Source: Siphonodentalium dalli (taxonomy: Eukaryota; Mollusca; Scaphopoda; Gadilida; Siphonodentaliidae). From it: a DNA stretch of 64,000 nucleotides. The notes under the pieces were generated by a model. The model did not search any database and had not been told where the DNA came from. It was given only the letters and a program-made list of their open reading frames with translations. Every line of letters starts with the position of its first letter. Position 1 is the stretch's first letter. Of the stretch, positions 1 through 11,940 are shown one piece after another. The position numbers were made by a program, and so were the translations under genes. The stretch spans positions 170,510,310-170,574,309 of the forward strand of contig CP136064.1 in assembly GCA_032622095.1 (NCBI GenBank), given 5' to 3'.

Positions 1-2925
1 CCAACGGAGGGACAACATTGGGAACTCAAACAAATTGGTTGGCATATAAACGTTGGGGAATTTGTTTTTTATTTGGCATCCGATAATCCATTCATAATTC
101 AGTTACCACTACCTGATGCAAGTTTGTGAGAAACTACTATGCATGTCAATGTACACCGTGCAAACATTCAGAACTTTGTGATTCCGAGAAAAATATTGGG
201 AAAATAATTAATTAATTTTACACAAAAGAGTATAGTTTCTCACAAACGTAAACCTACTTCGGATAGCGACCCGATGACTGATGGTGGCACCTCAAGAACG
301 AACAAATCCTTGAATTCCAAATTAAAGAAACTGAATCCTTTATTTGCTAAAATCAATACTTGAAAATGACCATGTCTCGTATTGTGATCGCTAAACGAGA
401 ACTCTACTCATGATCTTTAAACAAAAACGTAATGCTTGTAATCAACAACCCCTGACCTTTGTTGTAAACGCCTACATTAATACATTATGGAAGCCCAATG
501 GATCAAAAATGTTTGGCGATATTTTCTCAATTTCTGCGTTCAGATGTGAACTGTCATTACATTGCAAATATTAATACGGAAACAGAAAATGCGATAGTTT
601 CGCCCACATTTGACTGTAAACTAGTCGGGACTACAGGTGATAAATACTAAATGGGTGAGTGAGTACTTAGCCTATATTATATGTTGTCTTTAACACCTTG
701 AAAATAAGAGTTTAATGGGATGTTCATGGATCATGTTGGTTGGAAATGGGTTGTAGGCCTATATTAATGCACACGATCAATCTGTATGCCCTTGTTTCCG
801 TGGCAGTGGCTGATTGCGCTGAGTTCTTGTCGCGTATAATTGCATATATATTTAAGCTAAGGCACTAAAAATTAAAATGGCGTTTCTCGTCGATTGTTTT
901 TTTTAACTTGGTTGATATGTGTTCGTGATATGCTAGCAAATTGGTAGGTCGAAAGACCAATAGGAAGATGCAGTCGATCTGTAGAGGATGATACCATTAT
1001 GAAATAGGGTAGTTGTTTTTTTTGGTCCAACGTATAGCTCACCATGGGTAAATAAGTTACACATTTAGCACCAACAGTATACAGCTGATATACGCAAATT
1101 AAATTGGATATAATTTTAGAATTTTGATTCAATGATAGTTCCCATGGATGGATGCGTGTGCATGGCCCTTGATTGGCCCAACGTATTTCTCCCAACCATT
1201 GGAAATATAACGTTGGCCCAACTATGTGCCAACGTGAACATGCCAATGGAATTATCTACAGTAAATTGGCTGGGTTGGCCCCAGGCTTGTCATTTGTCAA
1301 AGTACCGCCGGTACCAAGGTAGTCGGTACCGATACTGCGTTGGAACCGCGGTACCGGTACTGGTGTTGTATTGTTTATTCCACTACATATCACACATTTA
1401 AAAGAGTATATTCTAATGTGGTCATTACTGGTAATGTATGGCACTTTGTGCCAGTTTTTGGTGATTGTTGAGGATGATAAATACAACCCATGTCAGACTA
1501 TCATAATGCACGTATGCCAAAGCAGCCACACATAAATGTGTGACATACATGCATTAGTATAGTCTGAAATAGTTGGATTTATCACCCACAACAATCACCT
1601 AAAATGTGCCATAATTTAGGCAGCCTGCATGATAGGTGTTAGAACTTTTATGTTTAGGGCTTCAGGCGCTCAAATACATACATCGGAAAGATGGGTATAT
1701 ATATATATATGGTGAATGACAATTTAAACTGAAAGAAATTGTATGTACCCGCAAGGCTGCAATCCTCAGATGTAAGTTATAATGTAACACACATTGAGTA
1801 TATATGTACATTGTTGAATAAAATGATAACAGCTTCAAGACTCGGCATCCGCCGCCGCGCGCTTGATCCGTTGACACATAGTAGCATACCATAATGCAAG
1901 CGACAGTTGCGGCACACTTAAAAGAGCAAAGTTCCTTCAATTTTAATCGATCTATACTAATCTATTGACTGTTTTGGCGAGTACCGAGAACCGTCGGTAC
2001 TGAGTATCAGAGCCGGTACCGTTGAAACGGCCAAGTACCGCCGGTACTGGTACCAATTGACTCGTGACAAGCCTGGTTGGCCCAACGTATTCCTCCCAAC
2101 CGTTGAAATTATAACGTTGGGCCAGCATGAAAATGGAATTTAATGTGCACACCACATTGGTTGGGTTTACATTATTGGCATTTGGTTGACCCAAATTAAG
2201 GTATTCCTCCCATGCAACAGTTAGAATTATAACGTTGGTCCAATGTTGGAATTATAACGTTGGTCCAATGTTGGGTCAACGCTAACAGCTTCATTGCAGT
2301 CCAATTACATATAGCGCACATACATGATTGTGATATATATCTCAACGAACTTTCTGTTCCGTAAACACACGTATAATCATTGCTGATACAATATATCCTA
2401 CGATATGTCATAAAATACGTTGGATGGTGTCAGTTGGAATAATGTTGGCCCAACGTAATGCCAACGTAGAAAGCTCTGACGTGAAACTCTACGCGCGTGC
2501 ACAACGGATCAGGTGTGCTTTTCTTATTGCGCGTTTTGTTCTGGGTTTCGTCCAGTGCTGCTGCTGGTATTGATTTTAGCAAATAAAGGATTCAGTTTCT
2601 TTAATTTGGAATTCAAGGATTTGTTCGTTCTTGAGGTGCCACCATCAGTCATCGGGTCGCTATCCGAAGTAGGTTTACGTTTGTGAGAAACTATACTCTT
2701 TTGTGTAAAATTAATTAATTATTTTCCCAATATTTTTCTCGGAATCACAAAGTTCTGAATGTTTGCACGGTGTACATTGACATGCATAGTAGTTTCTCAC
2801 AAACTTGCATCAGGTAGTGGTAACTGAATTATGAATGGATTATCGGATGCCAAATAAAAAACAAATTCCCCAACGTTTATATGCCAACCAATTTGTTTGA
2901 GTTCCCAATGTTGTCCCTCCGTTGG
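1..2925. mobile_element. Foldback element with long inverted arms, cut by left edge
   Basis: Bases 1-360 reappear in reverse complement at about 2567-2925 with few differences, and base 1 pairs with 2925, so the left arm continues outside the window. The interior (361-2566) holds no credible protein. It carries many copies of the self-complementary word TTGGCCCAACGT, plus stretches rich in GGTACCG words near 1300-1370 and 1975-2060. This is a large foldback or long-TIR element. No transposase is visible, so it is probably non-autonomous. Confidence 0.75.
1436..1621. repeat. Nested short inverted repeat (MITE-like)
   Basis: The left half, including GGTGATTGTTG and GATAAATAC, is matched in reverse complement by the right half, including CACAACAATCACC and GTATAGTCTGA. 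The axis lies near 1527. It sits inside the larger foldback element and is probably a nested hairpin MITE. Confidence 0.6.
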
Positions 2926-3075
2926 TTCAACGTTATGCCAACCAAAGGGTTTAGTTTCGAACGTTGGGCCAACGTTATGCCAACCATGTGGTCTGGGTAT
3001 CAACGTTGGCCCGACGTTGGGCCAACGCTCTGTATATGTCGTCCAACGTAGGCCCAATACATTGGTCCAACGTTG
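2926..3075. repeat. Cluster of TTGGGCCAACGT palindromic words
   Basis: At least six close variants of CGTTGGGCCAACGTT lie directly outside the right inverted arm. The same word is scattered through 1170-2460, so this is the continuation of the foldback element's subterminal repeats beyond the part where both arms are visible. Confidence 0.6.
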
Positions 3076-3308
3076 AACAAATGAGCAAAATTACGTTGTT
3101 AAACTGATCAACTCGAGACATCTATTGGTCCGGATACTTCGACTAGCGGAGGCCAATTTCACACGGATCTCTGTTGTCTGTTTGAATCACAGTGGCCTAA
3201 CTTAACTGCTAAACAATATATTGTTTATGACACGATTTTGTTTCCATACTTTTTAGTTATTTCTGTGCTATTTTAGGGTACACGCTTCCGATAACATTTA
3301 GCCATACC

Positions 3309-3848
3309 CAGGGAAGGATCCAGGGCTCTTTTGATACCTGTTACAGGTTTGGGCGCCCAAACTTTGGTGGCCTAAATGTCCCCAAAATGCAAGTGGATAG
3401 TTTTATTAAAGCTGAATTTTCTATATTTTGAAGGAAATCTTCTATTATAATTCAACAACATGCAATGCAGATCATCAATATACAGTTGATATAGAACCTT
3501 TATTTGCTTAATCAAGTGTCCAGTGAGAAATATTTAACCCTTTCATGACTGGGGTTTCTTGAAATTTAGCAAAAATCCTGTGCCAATGCATTCTCTTATA
3601 TAAATGAGAGTCTCCCATCTAAGGAGCCTCGCATATATAAGATAATACATTGGCCTTTATCTTGACCTTGTAAGCCAGTGCATTTTCTTATGCGGGATCT
3701 TTAATGCTGCACCTATTAAAGGGAGGGGGTGGGGGGGCGTCCCATCCCGTACCTACTCCCATCTCGGGCCTATGGCCTTCGGGATATGCCTTCGGCATAT
3801 CATGGTCCCAAAACAGGTGTCCCCAAAAAATCCCTGGATCCATCCCTG
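3309..3848. mobile_element. hAT-like non-autonomous element with perfect 8-bp TSD
   Basis: The ends are CAGGGAAGGATCCAGGG and its imperfect inverse GGATCCATCCCTG. Both flanks carry the same 8 bases, GCCATACC (3301-3308 and 3849-3856). An 8-bp duplication with CAGGG ends is typical of hAT elements. A 26.8-kb copy has the same structure. The middle (about 3536-3720) contains a copy of the TTAACCCTTTCATGAC hairpin found alone elsewhere in the window. No transposase is encoded. Confidence 0.88.
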
Positions 3849-3856
3849 GCCATACC

Positions 3857-4787
3857 AGACAGTGTATTCGACCTTCCTGTTTAATTGTAGAAAACCAATC
3901 AAACGTCATTTGTTATAGCAATTCAAGATTAACACATTTGCTTTTAAATGCGGGAAAGATTTTTAGCGATCGCGACTGAAATAACTGAATATTCAGGTTT
4001 GAACCTCGATGTTTACCAATATATGCGTGACACACATGTAGATTAATTAGCTGTAATTAAAATCGAGAAGAGATAATGAGCGGTTGATCCGTCGTATACG
4101 ATGTCCAGCACTACCTCGAAATCACATTACCTAATGTCGAGGGTCCCGTTGGGTGTCAACAAAACAATAGGCAATTAGTATGGAATTGCATAATATCCGA
4201 GGAACCTCGATCGAGGTTTTTAAGACAAATCGAGGTTTAGTACATCGATTTTGGGTTCTCCCTGACCTGTAAAATGTCAACAAGAAATTGAAGATGGCCG
4301 ACTTTTAAAATTTAACAAGTATTAAATGTCCAATTAGAGCATTTACTGATTTAGATGCACCGATACAGGGAACTTTTGGCATACAGCCTATTACAGGAAA
4401 CTTTTGGCGTCAACTTGTGGCGGGGAGTACCGACTGAAAATATATGGTGAGATAATAAGGCCAGCATTCATTGTTTAGTTGAAAAATGTTGTGAAATAGC
4501 CCCACGTAGGGTATGAGGACTCACCAGCCGCCCTAACGGGCAGTTTGAGCTGATCATTAGGGCGGCGTAGTGTCTAATAAAAACTCATTCGGCCATCTTT
4601 GTCACGTTTAGGATATCCTTAATAAAAATTGTTTGTGAACTGTCTGTATTGCATTTCTACAATTTTGAGTCAATTGGTATTGTTAAATATAACAAGACTA
4701 AAATAAATGAATAATCATAATCACAAGTTCAAGTTGATTCATGTTAATCCACGGATCATCGGATGGTCAATTGTATTGATTTCTTAC
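3857..4787. other. Non-coding stretch downstream of TM9SF2-like exon 1
   Basis: I see no exon here on either strand. On the minus strand this is the start of the intron following the TM9SF2-like exon. It contains a few TCGAGGTT-type words (4005-4250) that may be the remnant of an older repeat. Confidence 0.4.
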
Positions 4788-4916
4788 CTCGCAATTAGAA
4801 TTTGCGTCGGCCGGCGGGCAGTAATTTACAGGCGCCAAACCAGGCAGATAAAGACCATAACACACAGCAAGAACGTGTGCAAATAGTAAAAAATCTGCAA
4901 GCAAGTAGCTCTTCAT
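4788..4916 (-). CDS. TM9SF2: TM9SF2-like nonaspanin, first coding exon (partial)
   Basis: This exon encodes 43 residues: a signal peptide (hydrophobic core LLADFLLFAHVLAVCYG) followed by LYLPGLAPVNYC. That mature start is close to the FYLPGLAPVNFC segment of TM9SF2. Family knowledge: nonaspanins are nine-pass proteins of Golgi and endosomal membranes with a long lumenal N-terminus after the signal peptide. The exon ends in frame at GAG followed by GTAAGA, a consensus donor (intron starts at 4787). The ATG at 4916 has A at -3 and is chosen because it starts exactly at the signal peptide; the reading frame stays open upstream, but that part shows no similarity. No second exon is seen between here and base 1, so the remainder probably lies outside the window. 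TM9SF4-like is less likely because the PGLAPVN spelling fits TM9SF2 better. Confidence 0.85.
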
Positions 4917-5045
4917 CGTTCTGTAATAAATTTGCGAAAGAGATCTTGACGAACGTTCGAATAAAATGCGTCGCCCAGTTAGCAACCGAGCTAAAATTCC
5001 AACATGGCAGGTGAACACGTCATCGACCCCGGAAGTAGACCTGTG
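4917..5045 (-). promoter_or_regulatory. Probable promoter / 5' UTR of TM9SF2-like gene
   Basis: The stretch upstream of the start codon is richer in CpG than its surroundings. It contains an ETS-type motif (CCGGAAGT on the plus strand, 5029-5036) and a CRE/ATF-like TGACGTGT on the minus strand (5015-5022), about 100-120 bases before the ATG. TTTATTACAG just before AACGATG could instead be a splice acceptor, so the transcription start may be further away. Confidence 0.35.
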
Positions 5046-6152
5046 TTTCGTACTTGAAACATTCGTCCCACAATTTCGGACCATCTGTCTTGTCTGTATC
5101 AATTCCATATATACAACGTCCTCGTAACTTGGTAAACCAGTTTGCCTTTTATGGGATATTGTTTCAAATTTGATTACTGATTTGATATTCGTGATTGATA
5201 TGTTCAATTGAATACGAATATTATCAATATAATATTTGACAAAAAAACCGGAACACACAGTGGAACACAGATTTTATACCAAATTTTCAATCATATTATT
5301 TCTTAGCCTTATGACAATTTAACTATGATGAAATTCAGTATCATATCTTGAAATTTTGAAAATTAATTGAGAAACTTAACAGGTAATCAGGTGTCAGGGC
5401 AACACCCTCATATTGTCATAACCATGACACATCAGTACATATATATGTATCGATAGGTGCTGGCTAAGTCATAATTTAAGTTTCTGGCATGATAATAATC
5501 ATGGTTGCTGTAATAGTGGAGTATTAATAAGATAAGATAAGATATGTTTTAATGCTCTTTAAAGCACACATTGGTGTAGGACAACCTACATGTATAGATA
5601 AAAATAGACAGAGGAATACATGATATATATGTGATATAACACCTACCAGATTAACAGAAATTAGTAAGATGTAGAATGTCAAATTATTTTATTTATTACT
5701 GGACATAGGTCACCTGCGGAAGGATGTGATGTATTATGGCACATTGCCACTTCCGCAGTTGACCAATGCCCAGCATGAGTATGGCGTTTATTCAGGGTAT
5801 AAGTCTGAAAAGGAGTGTCTGGCACCACCAGGTGACCAAACACCATTGGGGATAGCATAAGTCCTAAGACCATTTATTTCCATTGTGGTCCCAAATTGTC
5901 TTATAAAAGCACCATCACAGTTCTGAGTCACATTTATTCATTTACTTTATTTTGACGTTGGGATAACAACAGGTAGGTAAAATTTGCATTTAAATCATCA
6001 ACTTCTGGGTCTCACTGTGTTCAAAGATGATTCCATCCTGTGGGAATATTCACAAATTATGTTTTGTTGGTAGTCATCTGTTGTTGGCAACAATGCACAC
6101 ATCACAAAATCCAGTTAGCACCAAACTATTTTTATTATGCAGACAGTTCCTT
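5046..6152. other. AT-rich intergenic stretch, no gene seen
   Basis: Only short open frames without recognisable domains occur here. A GATAA-type tandem (about 5525-5545) is followed by a segment with the look of a SINE tail, but I cannot assign it. Confidence 0.3.
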
Positions 6153-6420
6153 ATTAACACTTTCAATACTAATTAGTTACTCATTGACGAGTAGTTCCCA
6201 TATATATGTTCAATCGGTCATTTGTTGAACATATTATCTGAACAATTCCCCTTCAATAAATAGGACTCCTTCTGAACTTTTATTATATGTTGTCTTGTAG
6301 TGATTTTGGGAATTGTATTTATAATTCGCTAGTCTGCTCATTTTTCCAGAAAACCGCTCCAAATGTCTCCATTTTGGATAAGAATAAAAAACAGTGTATG
6401 ATACCCATTTTGACCTGAAC
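6153..6420. repeat. piggyBac-like MITE, diverged copy (TACTCATTGA family)
   Basis: It begins TTAACACTTTC and shares the order TACTCATTGACGAGTAGTTCC, GAACATATTATCTGAACA, AATAGGACTCC with copies at 8.80 and 16.55 kb. The TTAA start suggests piggyBac-type insertion. The right end is poorly preserved. Confidence 0.5.
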
Positions 6421-8800
6421 CTGATCCTTGAAAAAAAGAAGATTAAAGCAAAGGATGAAATTCATAAGTTTAATAAACATAATTTGTTTTCACATGAATA
6501 TTAGCCGCAGCATGGGTGTATACAAATTCTAAAATCAATTTAATTCTGTATAATGAGATAACTAATCAACAGAGCATGCAAGAAATAAAGTTGGCAATAG
6601 AAGTCTAATGCTTGAACAGGACAGTGTCATTAGAATATTTCCCTCGACAATCTGTATCTTATTTGTTTGAGGTGTTTGGTATGGCTCTGACTTGAGATTT
6701 ATATTCATTCAAACTGTCTTGTGTATATGCTTTTCTGATTTCCTTGAGGTTAAGCCAATCGCCTGATGAGAGAAACTTGAGAAAACAGAGAATAAAATAC
6801 ATCCTTGGTTTCACCAGAGGTCAAATATAGGTCCAAGTTCTAAAAGTAGCCCATTTTCCCAATTTCTGTTCTGAAATTTACCAATTTTCCAGTATGGGAA
6901 TCCCAAATATTTACTTAATTTTTTCTCAATTGGAAGTGATTACTTGATAGGTTTATTACACTAATCAGCAGTCAACAAATTAGTTTTCATTTCTTACAGA
7001 CAGTTTGAGTTACAGCATTGTTAAATTTTTAGATCTCTTTCAGTCAATCTGAAAATCCCTAATTGGACACCTATTGCATTAAGTTTTCCCAATGGCAGGG
7101 GCAGGGCGTAGAATATTCCTTCTTGTCCCCACATCCGGTTGTAACAAGCAATCTGATTGGCTACAATGCGACATTTAAATCACCATATCCCCAATCACCC
7201 TTGACAGCTTGGTTGAAGAGAATGTAAGCGAAATATTGGGGGTATATGAGCACAAGAAAAATCAGGGATACATGAATGACCTTTGCAATGACAGTTTTGA
7301 CCAAACGTGATGATGTTCTAGAACATCTTGTTTGGAGACACTTGACGTCCAAATCCACAGGTTGGCTGCTGAAGTTATTGAACTTACTTCTTTTGAAGGA
7401 GTTTATTGCCTGCATTGTTTTTCGGGGTTTTAAATTTTATAAACCCTGTCAGAACATCAGGGGTTTCCCAGAGTTTGAACTGGTGGAGTAAATGTATAAT
7501 ATCTGTGGCAGTGGCCAAAGTGGAGATTCACGACATGATCTAGTTCAGCGTATGTCTATAACTTAGTTATAAATATAGATAATCATTTGTTTATTGGTGT
7601 GAATTAATGTGGGGGATCAAGGAAAATTACACCACACTTGATTATTTAGGCCCCTTGTTGCAGGGGAAAAAACTGTAATCACCAGCAAAATCACGGGATA
7701 CATGAAGATTTAACACCCAGATGCAGAGTCAAGGGGTTAAAAAAGATCATCCAGGTATCAAATCTCCATGTATCCCCCGATGTTGCCAAAGATAACTTAT
7801 AATAATTCAAGTGTATATGAAACTAAAACCAAGCCATTTCAGAACACCTCCAACAACATTGTACAATTCATTGTGAGAAGACTTCAAACTGATGCTATCC
7901 TGATTCAGTCAGGATTCCCCTTGCTGACCTTATCTCTTGTAAGTGAACATGGAAGTTTGTGATTTCATTAAAAAGGAAGTTCGTGATTTTATAAAAAATT
8001 ATGAACATAATCAGTGTGGAGAGGACTTCAAATAAGCACAAGTGGCACAAAGTGCAGTTCTAAATGTATTTGTATCTTGATGAGATCACCAAGACTGCAA
8101 TCGATATGTAACAAATTATGCATTTATAAGAGAGGGACTTTATGTCCTGGGTTAGAGAAGAAACATCTTCTTTTTACCTTTTTTATTTATTTGGTGAGGT
8201 GATGCAGTTGTGTGTCCAATAACTACATTTATTATATGCTCTACAGTGAAATAGCTCTAAATGGTCGGGAAATAAACGGTGTATCAAAGGCTTGTATATG
8301 TACTCTGGCATAAGAGATTTCAAAGCATATTAAATGCAACTTTCAAAGATAGTTTCTCTTGCTGGATAGCAGTTAAAACATCATTATTATTGATCAAATC
8401 TGTTATGACACAGCTAATAGCTCATTTTGTCTGTACAAAATATGCGACAGCACAGATATTGCATGTAAATTTGTCCAATATATGAAATTGAGTAATTTTT
8501 TAATTTAACAAAGTCATGACTCATGGTCATATAATTCTTTGAAAAACTTGGTAAAATAAATAGATAAATAGCAATATAAGAAATGTCATAGAGTTATATT
8601 CTCTTTATAAATTTATCCAGGAGACTATCATCTGTAACCCTTTTCATTACTAAATGGATTTTCCCTTTCAGCTATAAAAGTACATATTGGAATGGCCTAC
8701 TATTCATTTGGAGAGGTGTTTCGGTAATATAGGCACAGAAGACATGGGATTCCTATTTCGTAATTTAGAAGTACTCATCAATGAGTGTTTAATCATAGTG
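6421..8800. other. Non-coding stretch, no gene supported
   Basis: Open frames near 7161-7491 on both strands overlap each other and have no recognisable domain, splice pattern or codon signature. Nothing else is identified. Confidence 0.3.
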
Positions 8801-9147
8801 TTAACCTTTTCTTGACTAAATACTCATTGACAGGTAGTTCCATTAGGATATGTTCATATCATAAGTTCAACAAACAGGTCTTTTGTTATCCCTCCAATAA
8901 ATAGGACTCCCTTCTGCATTTGTATTAGCTAATACTCTAACTCAGCTTCCCGGTTGGCCTGTTATGATTTCTGATCAGGACGCCAGGTCAGAAATCATAA
9001 CAGGCCAATGTGAGGCTGAGTATTAGCTACACTTGCATTATCTGTCATCTGATTACTTTTTCTGAAAACCCCTCTAGATGAATAATAGACCATACCAATG
9101 GATGCTTTTATAACTCAGTGGGAGAATCCGTTTAGTATAGAACAGGT
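8801..9147. repeat. piggyBac-like MITE carrying a nested palindrome
   Basis: It starts TTAACCTTTTCTTGACTAAATACTCATTGAC and ends near the shared GGGAGAATCCGTTTAGTA segment, matching the 16.55-kb family member. At 8926-9029 it is interrupted by a near-perfect inverted repeat with TAGCTAATACTC ends and a GCCTGTTATGATTTCTGA stem, so a second MITE has landed inside it. Confidence 0.6.
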
Positions 9148-9656
9148 AAAAGATGGTGTCAGGTTTCCAACCTACACAGTTCAATAAGCCTTTTGTAAAT
9201 TCAAGTTAGTAGCCTGTGTGGCTCATTTCTCAAGATAATTATGCTAGAAGTTACACCACCTCAAAGTAATAAAAAAGAGAAGATAATTTCAATATTAACT
9301 CTTTTATGAATGAATGCTCGCTGACGAGTACTTCACATGGAGACATCTATTAAAGGAACCAAATGCACTCACAGTGGGTAAATGTGCAAAAATGATAAAA
9401 GTCTGTAAAAACATCACAACTAAGAAGAACATTGAGAAATAGATAAACTTTATATGTATTAGGCCTACTGATCACTCTCTAACAGTGAAATTTCATGTGT
9501 TGAAACCATTGTCATGTAAACAAAACTGCTACAGTTATTTGTCAACAAACATCGCATAATAAGTTCAAATGTTATGGTCTGAATATGATTTTCAGAATAT
9601 TTTTCAATTCTTTGACATTTTCCAATGTTTATTCAAGTTATGATTAAACTTTGGTA

Positions 9657-9869
9657 CAGTAATGCCCTAAGTAATCGACCCCTTAACCACAGCAGAATTA
9701 TGGGTAACCTTTCAGGATTTAGTTGGAAATATGGCTTGTTGACATTCATCGGAAAGCTCTCGGGGAGAGCTTTCCGATGAATGGCAACAAGCCATATTTC
9801 CGACTAAATCCTGAAAAGTTACCCATAATTCTGCTGTGGTTAAGGGGTCGATTACTTAGGGCATTACTG
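9657..9869. mobile_element. CAGTAATGCCC foldback element, full palindrome
   Basis: This 213-bp near-perfect hairpin starts CAGTAATGCCCTAAGTAATC, ends with its reverse complement, and is flanked by TA on both sides. The axis lies in GAAAGCTCTC...GAGAGCTTTC. It encodes nothing. TA duplication plus a palindromic body fits a Tc1/mariner-mobilised MITE, although the superfamily is inference. Confidence 0.8.
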
Positions 9870-10597
9870 TATCTTATTGGACTTTGATCAGTGATGCCAC
9901 TGTAAGTTGACTGTATCAGTAATGTTTACATAACAAAAGTTTTCATATGTGAAATATCGTTATTGCAGAGATCAATAATGAAAATAACAACAAAGTCATT
10001 CTATTTTTATATGTACTTGTTGATGATAGTTGTTTCACAGACTTTTTAAAATTGATGTTACTTCACATGAAACAACTTCGAAGGCCTTGAGTCCCCTATA
10101 GTTCAACAAACTGACTTTGACTGGGGACCAGGCTTCTCCAAAACTGTTATAGGGACATGTGCTGACTGTTTGTATGGAAAGATTATAAAGGCTCAATTTT
10201 CACCCAAATTTTAGTCTTGACCAAATTAGAATTATGTTAGGCCATTAAAAAAATAATACCTGTGTTCTCAGGCAATTACATGCGAGAATTGTGAGGGAGG
10301 GATGCTTTTTAGTTTAATTTTTTCCAATAATTCTAGAAATTAATGATTTATGGGTAATTTTATGGTAAAAAAAAATCCTACAATTTCCCCAATTAATGTA
10401 TAGAATCTATCATCCAATGCGTTTTAGCCATTATGTCTTCAACAAAAACCTATCTAAATTTCTAATTGTGGGTAAATTGGAGGAATAGTTTTGAACTCTA
10501 TTAAAAATCTGCATAAAATTGCATATAATTTTTTTGGATGAGGCCCTCTTTTTGGTGATCCAGGAAGTGCGGGAGAAAACACTATTTTTGTTATATA

Positions 10598-10671
10598 CAG
10601 TAATGCCCTAAACAAGTCATATTTCTGACTAAATCCTGAAAAATTATCCATAATTCTGCTGTGGTTAAGGT
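10598..10671. mobile_element. CAGTAATGCCC foldback element, internally deleted copy
   Basis: The left terminus (CAGTAATGCCCTAA) is fused directly to the inner right arm (CATATTTCTGACTAAATCCTG through CTGTGGTTAAGG). The palindrome has been lost by deletion. Confidence 0.7.
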
Positions 10672-10827
10672 GTATTTGGCCTTATAGAACCCAATTATTA
10701 TCTCAAGAGAATTTGTAAGATCACCATTATAATTAATAAATACACTTCAATCATACTATTTCGACACATTCATGCTGATTTCTGGAATAGCAGTGAGAAA
10801 TCACTGTAACCACTCATAAGGACAACA

Positions 10828-11090
10828 GAGGGATTGATTGAATGATTGATTGATTGGGGTTTAATGTCGCTTTCAGCAATGCAACTAAGGCCATATAACG
10901 ACATTGCCAGTTTTAGTGCTGGAGGAAATCTGCATGCTTACAGCTAATCTGACAGTGCCATGTGTGGCAAACCACCGACAAACAGCGAGTAACTGGCAAC
11001 TCCACCAGATAACGAATTTGAGTTACAAAGTCCACGATGGAAACATGCGGACAACAGAGGGAGGAGTGACACATTTTAGACTGGTTTATT
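10828..11090 (+). repeat. SINE-like dispersed repeat (GGGTTTAATGTCGC)
   Basis: A TGATTGATTGATTGG run is followed by GGGGTTTAATGTCGCTTTC, GGCCATATAACGAC and GTGCTGGAGGAAAT. This word order is familiar from molluscan genomes (from memory). A shorter relative, GGGTTTTAATGTCCC, occurs at about 25000. No pol III A/B boxes are clear. Confidence 0.5.
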
Positions 11091-11940
11091 GAACTTATTA
11101 TCTGTATGAACAGTCCCAATATATGAATGAATGGGAATACATTTTTTTTGCACTACTATTATGAAAATACCCCTCCAAATGAATAATAAGACCTTTACAA
11201 TGTACATGTATACTCATCTATTAATGGGGAAGAATCCATTGAGTAAAGGGGTTACACGAACAGCATGAGTAGTTCACCTCAATGTCATGTGACAACATAA
11301 TGCTTTGTTGTAATAGTCTCAACTGTAGAATTTGTAGAATACTAACTAACCGATGGCTTTAGAAGCTTTCTTAAAACAGTGCAAGACCAGAATTTATTTG
11401 TAACATATCGATATAATGTCTGGCGATCTCTGGTGGGATGGTATCAAATCATAATGATCACAGTACAGGATTATGAATTAGCTTATGAACTCATTGATTC
11501 AAGGGGGTCTTACCTAATTCTACGGGTCTTAACTAAAGCTATTTGAAAAGAGGACGGACTATTAATAGAACGTAAACATTAAAAAAAAAGTTACCATCAT
11601 GAGTCTTGAATGAGTATTCTATACTATAGCAGAAGTTGAACCACTCAATCTCATATGCATTGTAGCTCTTGATCATGATACACTAATGCATTTGACACAC
11701 AAGCATTTGCTTACTATAGATATACTGTTACACCTGTAAGCATTTTCATAAAATAAGAGTGACATGGGCGTGGTACTTTGTGCAAATGATAAGTTTCAGT
11801 TGTGATCCCCCATTAAATTATGCTCAATATAAAACTTCAGCATATGAAAAACATTTGTGCACTAAATGGAGTGAAGGCCAATTTCGTTAGACAAGTATCA
11901 TGTGATAACTCCTGTCAGGCCTACAGGAAGAGTTGTCTTT

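Noticed and set aside
872-2411. Several open frames inside the left foldback element
   Set aside because: All are short, overlap palindromic repeat words on both strands and show no domain.
4917-5258. N-terminal extension of the TM9SF2-like frame
   Set aside because: The frame is open upstream of the ATG at 4916 but the signal peptide begins exactly there and the extension has no similarity; it is treated as UTR/promoter.
7161-7491. Overlapping sense and antisense frames near 7.3 kb
   Set aside because: Neither shows a recognisable family, a conserved motif or splice sites; no basis to prefer either.
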